A stretch of 55,261 nucleotides of DNA from Anaeromyxobacter oryzisoli (GCF_022690765.1 NZ_JALCZA010000030.1:1-55261); one strand, 5' to 3'; positions 44,759 through 53,869 are shown, counted from the stretch's first letter. The notes: a model not told the origin generated them from the sequence alone. A program made the numbers and translations.

Positions 44759-45790
44759 TCAGGCGAGCCGCCCCATCGCCCACCGCGCCGCCTCCCGCAC
44801 CCCCTCGTGCGGGCTCCCGAGGTGCGCCTCCACCGCCGCCCGGTAGCGCCGGTCCCCCGAGCGCCCCGCCGCGAGCAGGGCGTTGCGCACCAGCCCGTCG
44901 TACCGCGCCCGCGCCAGCGCCGTCCCGTGGAACCGGCGCCCGTACTCCTCCTCCCCGAGCGCGAGGAGGTCGTCGATCCCGAGGGCGGCCTGCTCCGGCC
45001 GCGGCGCGAGCCCCGGGTCGGCGGCCTCGGCCCCGCGGCGGTTCCAGGGGCAGACCGTCTGGCAGTCGTCGCACCCGAACATCCAGCTCCCCAGCTCGCC
45101 CGCCACGTCCTTCGGGATCGGCCCGCGCCGCTCGATGGTCCAGAACGAGATGCAGCGGCGCGCGTCCACCAGCCCGGGCGCGGGGATCGCGCCGGTGGGG
45201 CAGGCGGGGAGGCACGCCTCGCAGGTCCCGCAGCGCATCGGGTGCGGGGCGTCCGGCTCGAGGTCGCGATCGACGAGCGCGGTCGCGAGCACGACCCAGC
45301 TCCCGTGCTCGATCGTGATCAGGCAGCCGTTCTTCCCGACCCACCCGATCCCGGCCCGCTGCGCCCACGCCTTCTCCATGACCGGCGCCACGTCGGCGGT
45401 GGCGAGCACCCGCGCGCCGGGATCCACCTCGGCGATCCCGGCGGCGAGCTCCTTGAGCTTCCGCCGCATCACCGCGTGGTAGTCGCGGCCGCGCGCGTAC
45501 CGGGCCACCTCGCCGGTGCCGGGCGGCGGCCCGTCCCCGCGCCCGCGCGCCGGCGCGCCGTACGCCAGGGCGAGGGCGACCACGCTCCGCGCGCCGGGCA
45601 GGAGCCGCGCGGGATCGAGCCGCTCCGCGCGGTGGGCCCCGAGCCACGCCATGTCCGCCTCCCCCCCGAGGGCGAGCATGCGGTCGAGCGGCGCCGGATC
45701 GAGCGGCTCCGCGCGCGCGACGCCGCACTTCGAGAAGCCGACGCGGCGCGCGATCGCCTTCACGGCGGCGGTGTCGAGGAGACCGGGCAC
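44759..45790 (-). CDS. queG: Epoxyqueuosine reductase
   Basis: This 343-residue protein reduces epoxyqueuosine to queuosine in tRNA, using cobalamin and two 4Fe-4S clusters. The cluster ligands are CGTCEACLPACPTG (Cys187, 190, 193, 197) and CDDCQTVCPWN (Cys240, 243, 247, with Cys213 likely completing the set). TADVAPVMEKAWAQRAGIGW contains the likely catalytic Asp133. The C-terminal HEAT-like region (RRYRAAVEAHLGSPHEGVRE) is present. The start is GTG 45790. It is upstream of ygfZ. Confidence 0.95.
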   Translation of the reverse strand: MPGLLDTAAVKAIARRVGFSKCGVARAEPLDPAPLDRMLALGGEADMAWLGAHRAERLDPARLLPGARSVVALALAYGAPARGRGDGPPPGTGEVARYARGRDYHAVMRRKLKELAAGIAEVDPGARVLATADVAPVMEKAWAQRAGIGWVGKNGCLITIEHGSWVVLATALVDRDLEPDAPHPMRCGTCEACLPACPTGAIPAPGLVDARRCISFWTIERRGPIPKDVAGELGSWMFGCDDCQTVCPWNRRGAEAADPGLAPRPEQAALGIDDLLALGEEEYGRRFHGTALARARYDGLVRNALLAAGRSGDRRYRAAVEAHLGSPHEGVREAARWAMGRLA

Positions 45791-45897
45791 GGCGCGGGTC
45801 TAACACCTGCGCGCCCGTCGCGCCGCGAATCACCCTCCGTGTGGCGAACCCGGCGAAAAAATGGACGCGATCGATATCGCCTCTACGATGGCACGAT

Positions 45898-46755
45898 ATG
45901 GCGCGATGCCTCGAACTCCACGCCTGGGACGAGCTCCCCGGCACCGCCGAGCGGGGCCCGGGCTGGGCCCTCGTCCAGGGTGACTGCCTGGAGGCGCTCG
46001 AGAAGCTGCCTCCGCACTCCGTGGACGTCGCCTTCGCGGACCCGCCGTACATGCTCTCGAACGGCGGCACCACGTGCCAGAGCGGCCGGCGCGCGAGCGT
46101 GAACAAGGGCAATTGGGACGCGTCCCGCGGCCTCTCGACGGACACGGCCTTCCAGTCACGCTGGCTCGCGGCCGTCCGCCGGGCGCTCAAGCCGTCGGGC
46201 ACCCTCTGGGTGTCCGGCACGCAGCACGTGATCTTCTCCATCGGCTACGCGATGCAGGAGATGGGCTACCACCTCCTGAACACGGTGACCTGGTACAAGC
46301 CGAACGCCTCGCCGAACCTCGCCTGCCGCTTCTTCACCCACTCGACCGAGCTGCTCCTGTGGGCGAGCCCGTCGAGGTCCCGCCCCCTCGCGCACCGGTT
46401 CAACTACCGCGCGATGAAGGAGGCGAACGGCGGCAAGCAGATGCGCGACCTGTGGGCGATCTGCGAGCGCCCGGAGCCGGAGGGCGAGCAGGTGGTCTGG
46501 TCGGTGCCGACCCCGGGCCCGCGCGAGAAGGTCCACGGGCGCCACCCGACGCAGAAGCCGCTCGCCCTGCTCGAGCGGGTCCTCGCCGCGAGCGCCGCGC
46601 CCGGCGACCTGGTGCTCGACCCATTCGCGGGCTCCGGCACCACCGGCGTCGCCGCGCTCCGCACGGGCTGCCGCTTCCTCGGGCTGGAGCGCGATTCGGC
46701 GTACGTGGACCTCGCGGCGCGACGGCTGCGCGCCACCCTGCTCGATCCCGAGTAG
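45898..46755 (+). CDS. Stand-alone beta-class DNA methyltransferase
   Basis: This 285-residue protein has motif IV first (ADPPYMLSNGG, DPPY at 48-51), then a target-recognition region, and motif I last (DPFAGSGTTGVAAL, about 241-254), the order of beta-class N4-cytosine or N6-adenine methyltransferases. HPTQKPLALLERVL (motif X-like) precedes motif I. No restriction gene is next to it, so it is an orphan. It may be regulatory, as CcrM is, or a remnant. ATG 45898 is chosen; GTG 45841 in frame is an alternative. The bases upstream (GATCGATATCGCC, near 45870) are AT-richer and contain a short palindrome. Confidence 0.9.
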   Translation: MARCLELHAWDELPGTAERGPGWALVQGDCLEALEKLPPHSVDVAFADPPYMLSNGGTTCQSGRRASVNKGNWDASRGLSTDTAFQSRWLAAVRRALKPSGTLWVSGTQHVIFSIGYAMQEMGYHLLNTVTWYKPNASPNLACRFFTHSTELLLWASPSRSRPLAHRFNYRAMKEANGGKQMRDLWAICERPEPEGEQVVWSVPTPGPREKVHGRHPTQKPLALLERVLAASAAPGDLVLDPFAGSGTTGVAALRTGCRFLGLERDSAYVDLAARRLRATLLDPE

Positions 46756-46860
46756 GTCGTCGCTGGGCTCGCGCGCGGCCGGCCGCCCGCACCGCGTCCG
46801 GCCGGGCGGCACCCGACGCGCCGCGTGTCGGCGCGCCGCGAAGGTGGCTAGATTCGCGCC

Positions 46861-47706
46861 GTGAGCCCGCGAACGGCAGAGGCCCTCCTCCCGCTGCTCG
46901 GCCTCGTCGCCTTCCTGCTCGCGACGATGGCCGTCTTCGCGGCGCGGGCGGTCCTCTTCGGCCCGATGCACGATCCGGAGATCGTGAAGCGGCAGCGGAC
47001 CATCCTCGCGAAGTTCTTCCAGGAGTGGTGGATCTGGCTCTGGGGCCCGGTCGAGCGGCTCTGCCTCCGGCTGCGGCTCCCCCCCGACGCGATCACCGTC
47101 GCGAGCGCGCTCGTCGCGGGCGCGGCGGCGGTGCTGATGGGGCTCGGCCACCTCTCGCTCGGCGGGTGGACGTTCCTCTTCGGCGCGAGCCTCGACTTCA
47201 TCGACGGCCGCGTCGCGCGGGCCACCGGCCGCGTCAGCCGGGCGGGCGCGTTCCTCGACTCCACGCTCGACCGGGTGGGCGAGCTGCTGATCTTCGGCGG
47301 CCTCGCGATCTGCTACCGCGGCTCCATCGTCCTCCTCGCGCCGCTCGCGGCGGCGGGCGCGTCGCTCGTCGTGTCCTACGCGCGGGCGCGCGGCGAGGCG
47401 CTCGGCGCCGGCGACGTCGCGAAGATCGGCGGGATGCAGCGCCCCGAGCGCATCGTCGTGACCGGCGTCTCGTGCGCGCTGTCGCCGCTCTTCGACGTGG
47501 GCTGGGGACCCGGCACCGGGCGCGCGGTGGTGGCGAGCGCGCTCGCGGTGCTGGCGGTCCTCGCCGCCGGGACCGCCGTCCGCCGCACCTGGGTGATCTA
47601 CCGCTCCCTCCGCGGCCTGGAGCCCGCCACGGAGTCGCGGCCGCCGTTCCGGCTCGCCGACGTCTTCCGGCTCGACGCCGCCCGGCGCCGCAAGGCCGCC
47701 CGCTGA
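46861..47706 (+). CDS. CDP-alcohol phosphatidyltransferase
   Basis: This 281-residue membrane protein has the full CDP-OH-P motif: Asp112, Asp115, Gly116, Ala119, Arg120, Gly129, Asp133 and Asp137 (from LDFIDGRVARATGRVSRAG and the following FLDSTLD). It transfers a phosphatidyl or similar group from CDP-alcohol to an alcohol acceptor, in phospholipid synthesis. About six membrane segments surround the motif. The N-terminal region with an extra helix and the MHDPEIVKRQRT stretch is longer than in PgsA; the acceptor could be inositol-like or glycerol-phosphate. Start GTG 46861. Confidence 0.9.
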   Translation: MSPRTAEALLPLLGLVAFLLATMAVFAARAVLFGPMHDPEIVKRQRTILAKFFQEWWIWLWGPVERLCLRLRLPPDAITVASALVAGAAAVLMGLGHLSLGGWTFLFGASLDFIDGRVARATGRVSRAGAFLDSTLDRVGELLIFGGLAICYRGSIVLLAPLAAAGASLVVSYARARGEALGAGDVAKIGGMQRPERIVVTGVSCALSPLFDVGWGPGTGRAVVASALAVLAVLAAGTAVRRTWVIYRSLRGLEPATESRPPFRLADVFRLDAARRRKAAR

Positions 47707-47849
47707 CCGGGCGCGCAGCGCCCCTCCGGCGCGCCGGCCGCCGCTCGGCGCCGCCGGCGACCGGCGAGGTCCCGGGCGGGCCGGATGGCGCCGCGACGCG
47801 GCCCGCGGGGCGATTGCCGGTGCCCGGATCGCATGGTAAAGCCGGAGAC

Positions 47850-48938
47850 GTGAGAGGCCCCCCTGCCCGGCATCATGACGAGGCCCGCGAGCAGCTCCCC
47901 GCTCCCGAGGGCCTGATCGCCGATGCCTCCGAGCTGAAGCCGAACGACCGCGTCGTCTACCCGAGCCAGGGCGTCTGCGTCGTCGTCGGCGACGAGGAGA
48001 TGGAGATCGCCGGCCAGAAGCAGCAGTTCGTGCGGATGGCGCGCGAGGAGGACGGGTCCGCGATCTCCGTCCCGAAGAACAAGGTCCCCTCCATCGGCCT
48101 GCGCCGCGTCGCGACGGGCGCCCAGATGGAGGGCGTCTTCCACTACCTCGGCGCGGTGTACGACGATCCCGAGCTGGACTGGAAGGTCCGCCACCGCGAC
48201 AACGCCGACCGGCTCATCGCCGGCGGGGTGCTCGGCGTCGCCGAGGTGGTGAAGGGGCTCCACTCGCTGTCTCGCCTGCGTCCGCTGCCGACGAAGGAGC
48301 GGGAGCAGTACGACAACGCGCGGCACCTCCTCGTCCACGAGGTCGCGGTGTCGCTCGGCGTCCCGCCGGGCATCGCCGAGGACTACATCGACTACGCGCT
48401 CATGCCCCCGGCCGGCGTGAAGTTCGACCTCAAGCCGCCGCCGGCGCCGGTGCTCCTGCCGTCCCGCCCGAAGAAGCGCCTCCCCGTCGCCGAGGAGGAG
48501 GAGGGCGGCGCGCTCGCCGACCTCGGGCTCGGCGACCTCGGCATCGATCTCGGCGCGCTGGACGGCGCGCTCGAGGGCGAGGCGGTCGCCGGCGAGGAGG
48601 GCCACGGCGAGGGCGAGGGCGAGCGCGAAGGCGAGGAGGCGGGCGAGGGCGGCGCCGAGGGCGCGGAGGCCGCCGGCGAGGAGGAAGCGCCGCCGCCGCC
48701 ACCGAGGCCCGAGCGGAAGCCGAAGGCGCCGCCGAAGGAGAGGAAGGCGGCCGAGAAGAAGGAGCGGCCGGCCGCGGCCGCGAAGCCGGCCGGCGCGAAG
48801 GTCGCCGAGAAGAAGGCGAAGGCCCCCCAGGCCAAGGCAGCCAAGCCGGCCAAGGCGGCGGCGAAGAAGGGTCCCACGAAGAAGGCGGCGGAGAAGCCTG
48901 CCCGGGCGGCGCCGAGGCGCGGGGGGAAGAAGAAGTGA
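47850..48938 (+). CDS. carD: CarD transcription factor with histone H1-like tail
   Basis: This 362-residue protein has three parts: a CarD/CdnL RNA-polymerase-interacting domain (about residues 28-185; KPNDRVVYPSQGVCVVVGDE and VPKNKVPSIGLRRVATG), an acidic Glu/Gly-rich region (about 214-280) and a basic Lys/Ala/Pro-rich tail (about 286-362; AAKPAKAAAKKGPTKKAAEK). The tail lacks RGRKP AT-hooks, unlike Myxococcus CarD, and resembles histone H1. This matches the variant reported in Anaeromyxobacter as functionally equivalent to HMGA. CarD acts with CarG in ECF sigma-dependent light and carotenoid control and in development. GTG 47850 has GGAG 5 nt upstream. The end overlaps carG by GTGA. Confidence 0.93.
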   Translation: MRGPPARHHDEAREQLPAPEGLIADASELKPNDRVVYPSQGVCVVVGDEEMEIAGQKQQFVRMAREEDGSAISVPKNKVPSIGLRRVATGAQMEGVFHYLGAVYDDPELDWKVRHRDNADRLIAGGVLGVAEVVKGLHSLSRLRPLPTKEREQYDNARHLLVHEVAVSLGVPPGIAEDYIDYALMPPAGVKFDLKPPPAPVLLPSRPKKRLPVAEEEEGGALADLGLGDLGIDLGALDGALEGEAVAGEEGHGEGEGEREGEEAGEGGAEGAEAAGEEEAPPPPPRPERKPKAPPKERKAAEKKERPAAAAKPAGAKVAEKKAKAPQAKAAKPAKAAAKKGPTKKAAEKPARAAPRRGGKKK

Positions 48939-49480
48939 TCCGCATCGTCACGCTCGAGAAGCTCGATCCCGCGGACCTGGCGTTCCTCACGCGCACGCTG
49001 TACCAGGCGTTCGGCCTCGGGACCGAGCTCGCCGGCGAGCGGGCCGTCCCGAGCGACGTGGAGACCTCCGACGGCCGCCTCGACGCGGTGAAGCTCCTGA
49101 AGGAGGTCGCGCCGGTGCGGACGTTCGCCGACGACAAGGTGCTCTACATCGTCGGCGCGCCCCTCGCGCTCCCGCCGGGGCCGCTCGGCGAGCCGCCGTG
49201 CTGGGGGTTCGCCGAGTACGGCAAGGAGCGGGCGGTGATCACCACCGCGAACCTCCCGGCGCGCGGCGTCACCGAGGCGTCCATCGAGGCCTGGCGCCGT
49301 CGGCTCGCGCGCGAGGCGATCCACGCCGTCGGGCACCTCTGGGATCTCCACCACTGCTACGACGCGAAGTGCGCGATGCACCCGTCGTGGTCCCAGTCCC
49401 TGCCCGCGAACCCGGAGATGGAGCTCTGCAGCTTCTGCCGGGACAAGAGCGAGCGGAAGATCCGGCTCGCGAAGACGTAA
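48935..49480 (+). CDS. carG: CarG, zinc-binding partner of CarD
   Basis: This 181-residue protein belongs to the archaemetzincin-like fold but lacks the catalytic glutamate: the site reads HAVGH (residues 130-134) instead of HExxH, followed by HHC (His140, Cys141), Cys146, and a CSFC pair (Cys165, Cys168). It binds two zincs structurally rather than acting as protease, as described for Myxococcus CarG, which forms a complex with CarD. It is translationally coupled to carD by a 4-nt overlap, ensuring joint synthesis. Confidence 0.93.
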   Translation: MIRIVTLEKLDPADLAFLTRTLYQAFGLGTELAGERAVPSDVETSDGRLDAVKLLKEVAPVRTFADDKVLYIVGAPLALPPGPLGEPPCWGFAEYGKERAVITTANLPARGVTEASIEAWRRRLAREAIHAVGHLWDLHHCYDAKCAMHPSWSQSLPANPEMELCSFCRDKSERKIRLAKT

Positions 49481-49484
49481 GCCC

Positions 49485-50516
49485 GTGACGGTGGATCCCC
49501 AGCGAGGCGACGCTCCCGGGCGCGCGTGGTCCGGGCTCGCCGCGCGCCTCGCGCGCCACGCGTGCGCGTCCGCCGCCGAGCGGTGGCACGCCACGGGCGC
49601 GGCCGCGCGGCTCCTGTGGGCGCGGCGCCCGTCCGCGTCCCGGGCCGTCGCCGGCGGCTTCGCCGTCGTCCTCGCCCTGGCGGGCGCCGTCGGCGTCGTC
49701 TTCCAGGGCGGCCTCCCCGGCCGGCTCCCCGACCCCATCGACTGGGCCGCGCTCGGCGCGCTCCTCGAGCGCGACGCGCTCCCCGGCGACGCGGTCGCGG
49801 TGTCGCCCGGGTGGGCGGAGCGGGCGCGGCTCGCCGCGCCCGGCGCGGTGCCGCTCCTCTCGCCCGCGAGCTGGAAGGACGAGGATCTCCCCGGAGTGAA
49901 GCGGGTGTGGCTGGTGTCGCTCCCGCGCGCGCCCGGGTTCGGCTTCGGCGTCGAGCGGGCGCTCCTCGCGCGCTCGGCCCGCCCCGAGCCGGCGATCCCG
50001 CTCGGCGGCCTCGCCGTCACCCGCCACGCGCTCGCGACGCCCGAGCGCCCCCTCGCCTTCCTCCCGGACCGGCTCGCTCACGCCGAGGTCCGGCTCGGCG
50101 GCGCGCCGTGCGCGCGCGACGCCGCGGGGTTCCGCTGCCCGCTCGAGGGCGGCGGCGCCGCCGAGGTGCTCCGGACGGTCCGGCAGGTCGGGGGCGCGCC
50201 GCGCCCGTGCGTCGCGGTGCCGGCCGGCGCGGGCGCCGCCCTCACCGTCACGTTCCCCGCCGCACCCATGGGGCGCCAGCTCCGCGGTCACGCCGGCCTC
50301 GCCGGCGATCCTCCGCGCGCGCGCGACGCGGCGATCCGGATCGCGCTCCGCGTGGACGGCGAGGAGGCCGGCGCGGTCGATCTCGCCGGGGACGGCTGGC
50401 GGTCGTTCGCCCTCGACACCGCCCGGTCCGCCGGGCGCATGCGTGAGCTCGCCCTGTCCGTCACCACCACCGCGTCCACCGGGGCGCTCTGCCTCGACGC
50501 GATGACCCTTCGATGA
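49485..50516 (+). CDS. Membrane-anchored hypothetical protein, GT-C neighbour
   Basis: This 343-residue protein has one N-terminal membrane segment (AVAGGFAVVLALAGAVGVVF, about residues 54-74). The rest lies on one side and ends in a beta-rich region (AVTVTFPAA-like stretch, then RIALRVDGEEAGAVDLAGDG). No family recognised. It begins 4 nt after the carG stop (GTG start) and overlaps the next gene by ATGA. The anchored-then-polytopic pairing repeats the layout at 6755-8634. Whether it belongs functionally with CarDG is unclear. Confidence 0.65.
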   Translation: MTVDPQRGDAPGRAWSGLAARLARHACASAAERWHATGAAARLLWARRPSASRAVAGGFAVVLALAGAVGVVFQGGLPGRLPDPIDWAALGALLERDALPGDAVAVSPGWAERARLAAPGAVPLLSPASWKDEDLPGVKRVWLVSLPRAPGFGFGVERALLARSARPEPAIPLGGLAVTRHALATPERPLAFLPDRLAHAEVRLGGAPCARDAAGFRCPLEGGGAAEVLRTVRQVGGAPRPCVAVPAGAGAALTVTFPAAPMGRQLRGHAGLAGDPPRARDAAIRIALRVDGEEAGAVDLAGDGWRSFALDTARSAGRMRELALSVTTTASTGALCLDAMTLR

Positions 50517-52210
50517 CGTCCGCCCTCTTCACCGCCGGCGCGCAGCCGCCGGCCCCGTCGTCGCGCGCGGGCCGCCTCGAGGAGCTCGCCCGGGCGCTCC
50601 GCCCCGGCCGCCGACGCATCGCGCTCGCGTGGGCGGCGGCCGCGTTCCTCGGGCTCGCCGCCGTCGCCGGCGGCGCGGGGATCACCGCCGACGAGGCCGC
50701 GGTCCTCTCGGCGGCCCGCGGCGGCGCGGAGGGCGACGCGTCCGCGCCGCCCGTCCTCGACCGCGGGCCGCTCGCCCCGCTCCTCGCGCGCGCCGCGGAC
50801 GCCACCGCCAGCCGGATCGGGCTCCCGCACCGCGTGGCGGTCCGGCTCCCGGCGCTGCTCGCCGGGGCGCTGCTCGCCGCGCTCCTCGCCCTGCTCGGGC
50901 ACGACCTCGCCGGCCCGGCGGGCGCGCTCCTCGCCCCGGCGCTCTGCCTGCTCGTGCCGCGCGAGCTCGTCCTCTCCGCGACCGCGACGGCGGACGGCCT
51001 CTCGGCCGCGCTCGGCCTCGGGGCGATCTGGGCCTACCGGCTCGCGGGGCGCACGCGCCGCCGCCTCGGCGCGTCCGTCGCCGCGGGCCTCCTCCTCGGC
51101 CTCGCGGTCGCGGCGCGCCTCGACGCGTGGATCATCCTCCCCGTCGTCGCGGTCCACGCCCTCCTCGAGCGCGCGCTGCGCCGCGGCTCCACGGAGCGGA
51201 GCACGGACGCACCCGACGGGCCGGGCGGCGAGGACGGGAGCGACGATCCCAGGGCGGCGGCGCTGGAGGCGCGCCTCCACGGCGTGCCGCTCGCGGTGGC
51301 CGCGATGGCCCTCGTGGCGCCGCTCGTGCTCGCCGCGATCTGGCCGTCGCTCCTCGTCCCCCCCCTCCGCACCTTCGCCGCCGCCGTTCCCTCCGGCGCC
51401 GGGCTCCCCTACCTCGGCGCGCCGCTGGCCCCGCCGCGGCCGCCCCCCGGCTACCCGCTCCTGCTGACCGCGCTCTCGGTCCCGCTCGGGATCCTGCTCG
51501 CGGAGGCCGGCGGGCTGGTGCACGCGGTCGCGCGGCTCTGGCGCGCGCGCCGACCCGGGCCCCCCGCGCTGGACGCGGGCGACGAGCTGCTCCTCCTCGC
51601 CGGCGCGATCGCCCCGCTGGCCGCGGCCCAGACCGGGATCGCGCCGCTCCTCGGCGGCGTGCGCGCCTGGGCCCTCGCGTTCCCGTTCCTCGCCCTGCTC
51701 GGCGCCCGCGCGATCCTCGCCGCGGCGCGCACCGCCTGGCCCGCGCGCGCGCGCCCGCTCGCGGCCGCCCTCGCGCTGCTCGTCCTGTATCCGGCCGCGC
51801 GGGCGGTCGCGCGAGGCTGGCCAGCGCTCGGCGGGACCTGGAACGAGCTCGCCGGCGGCGCGCCCGGCGCGGCGTCCTTCGGCCTCCAGCGGCAGGAGCG
51901 CGGGGAGGCGGCCCACGCGATCCTCCCGGAGCTCGAGGCACGGGCGCGGCCGGGCGCGCGCGTGGTCTGGCTCGGCGTCGCCCCCGAGGCCGTCGCCGTG
52001 TACGCCGCCGACGGCGCGCTCCGCCCGGACCTCTCGACCGTCGCCGATCCCGCGGACGCGGATCTCGCGGTGGCCGTGCTCGACGGCGGCTCGCGCGACG
52101 CGGAGTACCGCACCTGGGCCGCGTTCCGCACCTCGCGCCCGGTCTCCGGCGTCTTCGTGGACGAGGTGCCGCTCGTGCTCGTGTACGCGCGCCCGGGCGC
52201 GTGGCGCTGA
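50513..52210 (+). CDS. Polytopic GT-C (GT39-like) membrane protein
   Basis: This 565-residue protein has about ten to eleven membrane helices. Its first outer loop has the GITADEAAVLSAARGG sequence with the acidic pair expected for a PMT/ArnT-like catalytic site, then VLDRGPLAPLLARAAD. Conserved helix SATATADGLSAALGLGAIWA follows. The C-terminal 150 residues form a soluble domain (ARVVWLGVAPEAVAVYAADG). It is expected to transfer a sugar from a polyprenyl donor. The start is coupled to the preceding gene. Confidence 0.75.
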   Translation: MTSALFTAGAQPPAPSSRAGRLEELARALRPGRRRIALAWAAAAFLGLAAVAGGAGITADEAAVLSAARGGAEGDASAPPVLDRGPLAPLLARAADATASRIGLPHRVAVRLPALLAGALLAALLALLGHDLAGPAGALLAPALCLLVPRELVLSATATADGLSAALGLGAIWAYRLAGRTRRRLGASVAAGLLLGLAVAARLDAWIILPVVAVHALLERALRRGSTERSTDAPDGPGGEDGSDDPRAAALEARLHGVPLAVAAMALVAPLVLAAIWPSLLVPPLRTFAAAVPSGAGLPYLGAPLAPPRPPPGYPLLLTALSVPLGILLAEAGGLVHAVARLWRARRPGPPALDAGDELLLLAGAIAPLAAAQTGIAPLLGGVRAWALAFPFLALLGARAILAAARTAWPARARPLAAALALLVLYPAARAVARGWPALGGTWNELAGGAPGAASFGLQRQERGEAAHAILPELEARARPGARVVWLGVAPEAVAVYAADGALRPDLSTVADPADADLAVAVLDGGSRDAEYRTWAAFRTSRPVSGVFVDEVPLVLVYARPGAWR

Positions 52211-52270
52211 TCGCCGCGCCGTGACGCGCCCGCGCTTTACGCTCCGCCCCGGTCGGGATACAGCATCGGC

Positions 52271-52708
52271 ATGATCCGCCCGCGCATCGTCCGGGAGGTG
52301 ATGGCCCGGGCGCCCCGGACCGCCCTGCCGTCCACCACCCTCGCCGAGGCGTGGGAGCTCCTCGTCGAGGGCGGCTTCCGCCACCTGCCGGTCGTGGAGG
52401 CCTCGGGGCGCCTCGCCGGCATCGTCTCCGATCGCGACCTCCTCGCGGCGATGCCGCCGCCCGGCGCGACCCCGGCGCTCCTCGCGGCCTCCGCGGCGTT
52501 CGCCAGGAGGCCGCTGCGCGAGGTCATGGCGCAGGCCGTGCTCGCGGTCCGGGAGGACGATCCGCTCGAGGTCGCCATCGACCTGCTCATCGCGAACCGG
52601 GTGAGCGCGCTCGCGGTGGTCGATCCCGGCGACCGGCTCTGCGGCATCGTCACCCTCGTGGACGTCGCCCAGGCGTTCATGAACCTGCTCCGGACGTTGC
52701 CGGACTGA
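52271..52708 (+). CDS. CBS-domain protein
   Basis: This 145-residue protein is two CBS motifs: TLAEAWELLVEGGFRHLPVV with GRLAGIVSDRDLLAAM, and VREDDPLEVAIDLLIANRVS with DRLCGIVTLVDVAQAF. Such a Bateman module binds adenylates and usually regulates a partner enzyme or channel. No partner domain is attached. Start ATG 52271. A terminator-like hairpin follows at 52837-52890. Confidence 0.9.
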   Translation: MIRPRIVREVMARAPRTALPSTTLAEAWELLVEGGFRHLPVVEASGRLAGIVSDRDLLAAMPPPGATPALLAASAAFARRPLREVMAQAVLAVREDDPLEVAIDLLIANRVSALAVVDPGDRLCGIVTLVDVAQAFMNLLRTLPD

Positions 52709-53032
52709 TCGTGACCCGGATGGGCGTCCTACGCGCGACGACCCACTGCAAGTCACCGGATGAAGGGATTACCGGCGCCACGCCATCGTGACACCATGCC
52801 GGCGCTCTACGTTGCCGGAGGGGGACGGGGGGGCAAGGCGGTCGGCGGTGGCGCACCGGGGGGGAGCGCGCCGCCAGACCGCCGTTTTTTCAGGCTCGGG
52901 TACCGACGGGTGGCCGCGCGCCCATCGCGCCGTCCGCTCGTGTAGGTCTTCGCCCTATCATCGCCGCGTGAGCCGTTCGTCTCGTACATCGGGCGCCGGC
53001 GGTGCGTGCCGACCCGGCATGGGGCGGCCGCC
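52709..53032. other. Intergenic region with terminator
   Basis: This 324-bp gap contains the terminator at 52837-52890 and no convincing gene. The short open frames here read as low-complexity Gly/Arg and have no family features. Confidence 0.5.
52837..52890 (+). terminator. Probable Rho-independent terminator
   Basis: GGCGGT (52837-52842) and GGCG (52844-52847) pair with ACCGCC (52878-52883) and CGCC (52872-52875), around a G-rich loop, and a run of six T (52885-52890) follows. It lies 129 nt after the CBS gene. Confidence 0.65.
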
Positions 53033-53869
53033 GTGACGCGCCGCCACACCGCCGGCGAGCTCGAGCGCGCCGCGGCCCGCCGCCGCGCGCCGCCCGCGAT
53101 CGAGCCGCTCCCCGGGGGCGAGCCCCTCGCCATGCTCGTCCGCCGCGGCCTCCACCCGCGCCTCGCGGCCCCCGACCTGCCCTTCCCGCCCGGGGTCGCC
53201 CCCGCCGCGGCGGACCGGATCGCGGAGCGGCTCTCGCACTACGCGTTCCGGCTCTTCCTCCGCGGCGCGATCCTGGCGCGGGGTCCCTTCCGCCCCGCCG
53301 AGGCGACGCGCTACCTGACCCCGGCGCAGGCGGGGCGCATGGCGGTGGACCTCTTCCGGCTCGGGCTCGCGGAGCCGACCGGCGACGGGCGGTTCCGGCT
53401 GCGCCACCCGGCGCGCTCGTTCGGCGGCACGCTCGAGTGGTGGGTCGGGCGCGAGCTGGCGCGACGGCTCGACGTCGCGGTGGCGACGGGGGTCCGGTCC
53501 GGCGCACCGGGGGTCGGCGGAGATCTCGACCTCGTCGCCGCCCTCGAGGGGAAGCTCCTGTACGTGGAGCTCAAGTCCTCTCCGCCGAAGCACGTGTCGC
53601 GCGAGGAGCTGCGCGCGTTCATGGCGCGGATCCGTGCGCTGCGGCCGCACCTCGCGATCCTGGCGGTGGACACCGCGCTCCGGCTCCGGGACAAGGTGCT
53701 CCCCGACCTCGCCGCCCTCGTCCCCGGCGCGCGCCCGGTCCGGCTCCTCCGCGAGAACCACCGGATCGCGCCCGGCCTCTACGTCGTCAACGCGCGGCAG
53801 GACCTCGTGGAGAACCTCTGCGTCGTCGTCGCCGACCGGCTGAAAGCCCTCGCGCCCGAGCCGCCGTGA
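53033..53869 (+). CDS. Hypothetical protein with PD-(D/E)XK nuclease-like motif
   Basis: This 278-residue protein has a possible winged-helix N-terminal half (DRIAERLSHYAFRLFLRGAI through LTPAQAGRMAVDLFRLGLAE). At about residues 155-185 the arrangement TLEWWVGRELARR ... GVGGDLDLVAALEGK ... LLYVELKSSPP matches E...GxD...ExK, the core of restriction-type nucleases. No methyltransferase or helicase is beside it. It could be a repair or anti-phage nuclease. The start is GTG 53033; a start at 53006 is possible. Confidence 0.62.
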   Translation: MTRRHTAGELERAAARRRAPPAIEPLPGGEPLAMLVRRGLHPRLAAPDLPFPPGVAPAAADRIAERLSHYAFRLFLRGAILARGPFRPAEATRYLTPAQAGRMAVDLFRLGLAEPTGDGRFRLRHPARSFGGTLEWWVGRELARRLDVAVATGVRSGAPGVGGDLDLVAALEGKLLYVELKSSPPKHVSREELRAFMARIRALRPHLAILAVDTALRLRDKVLPDLAALVPGARPVRLLRENHRIAPGLYVVNARQDLVENLCVVVADRLKALAPEPP

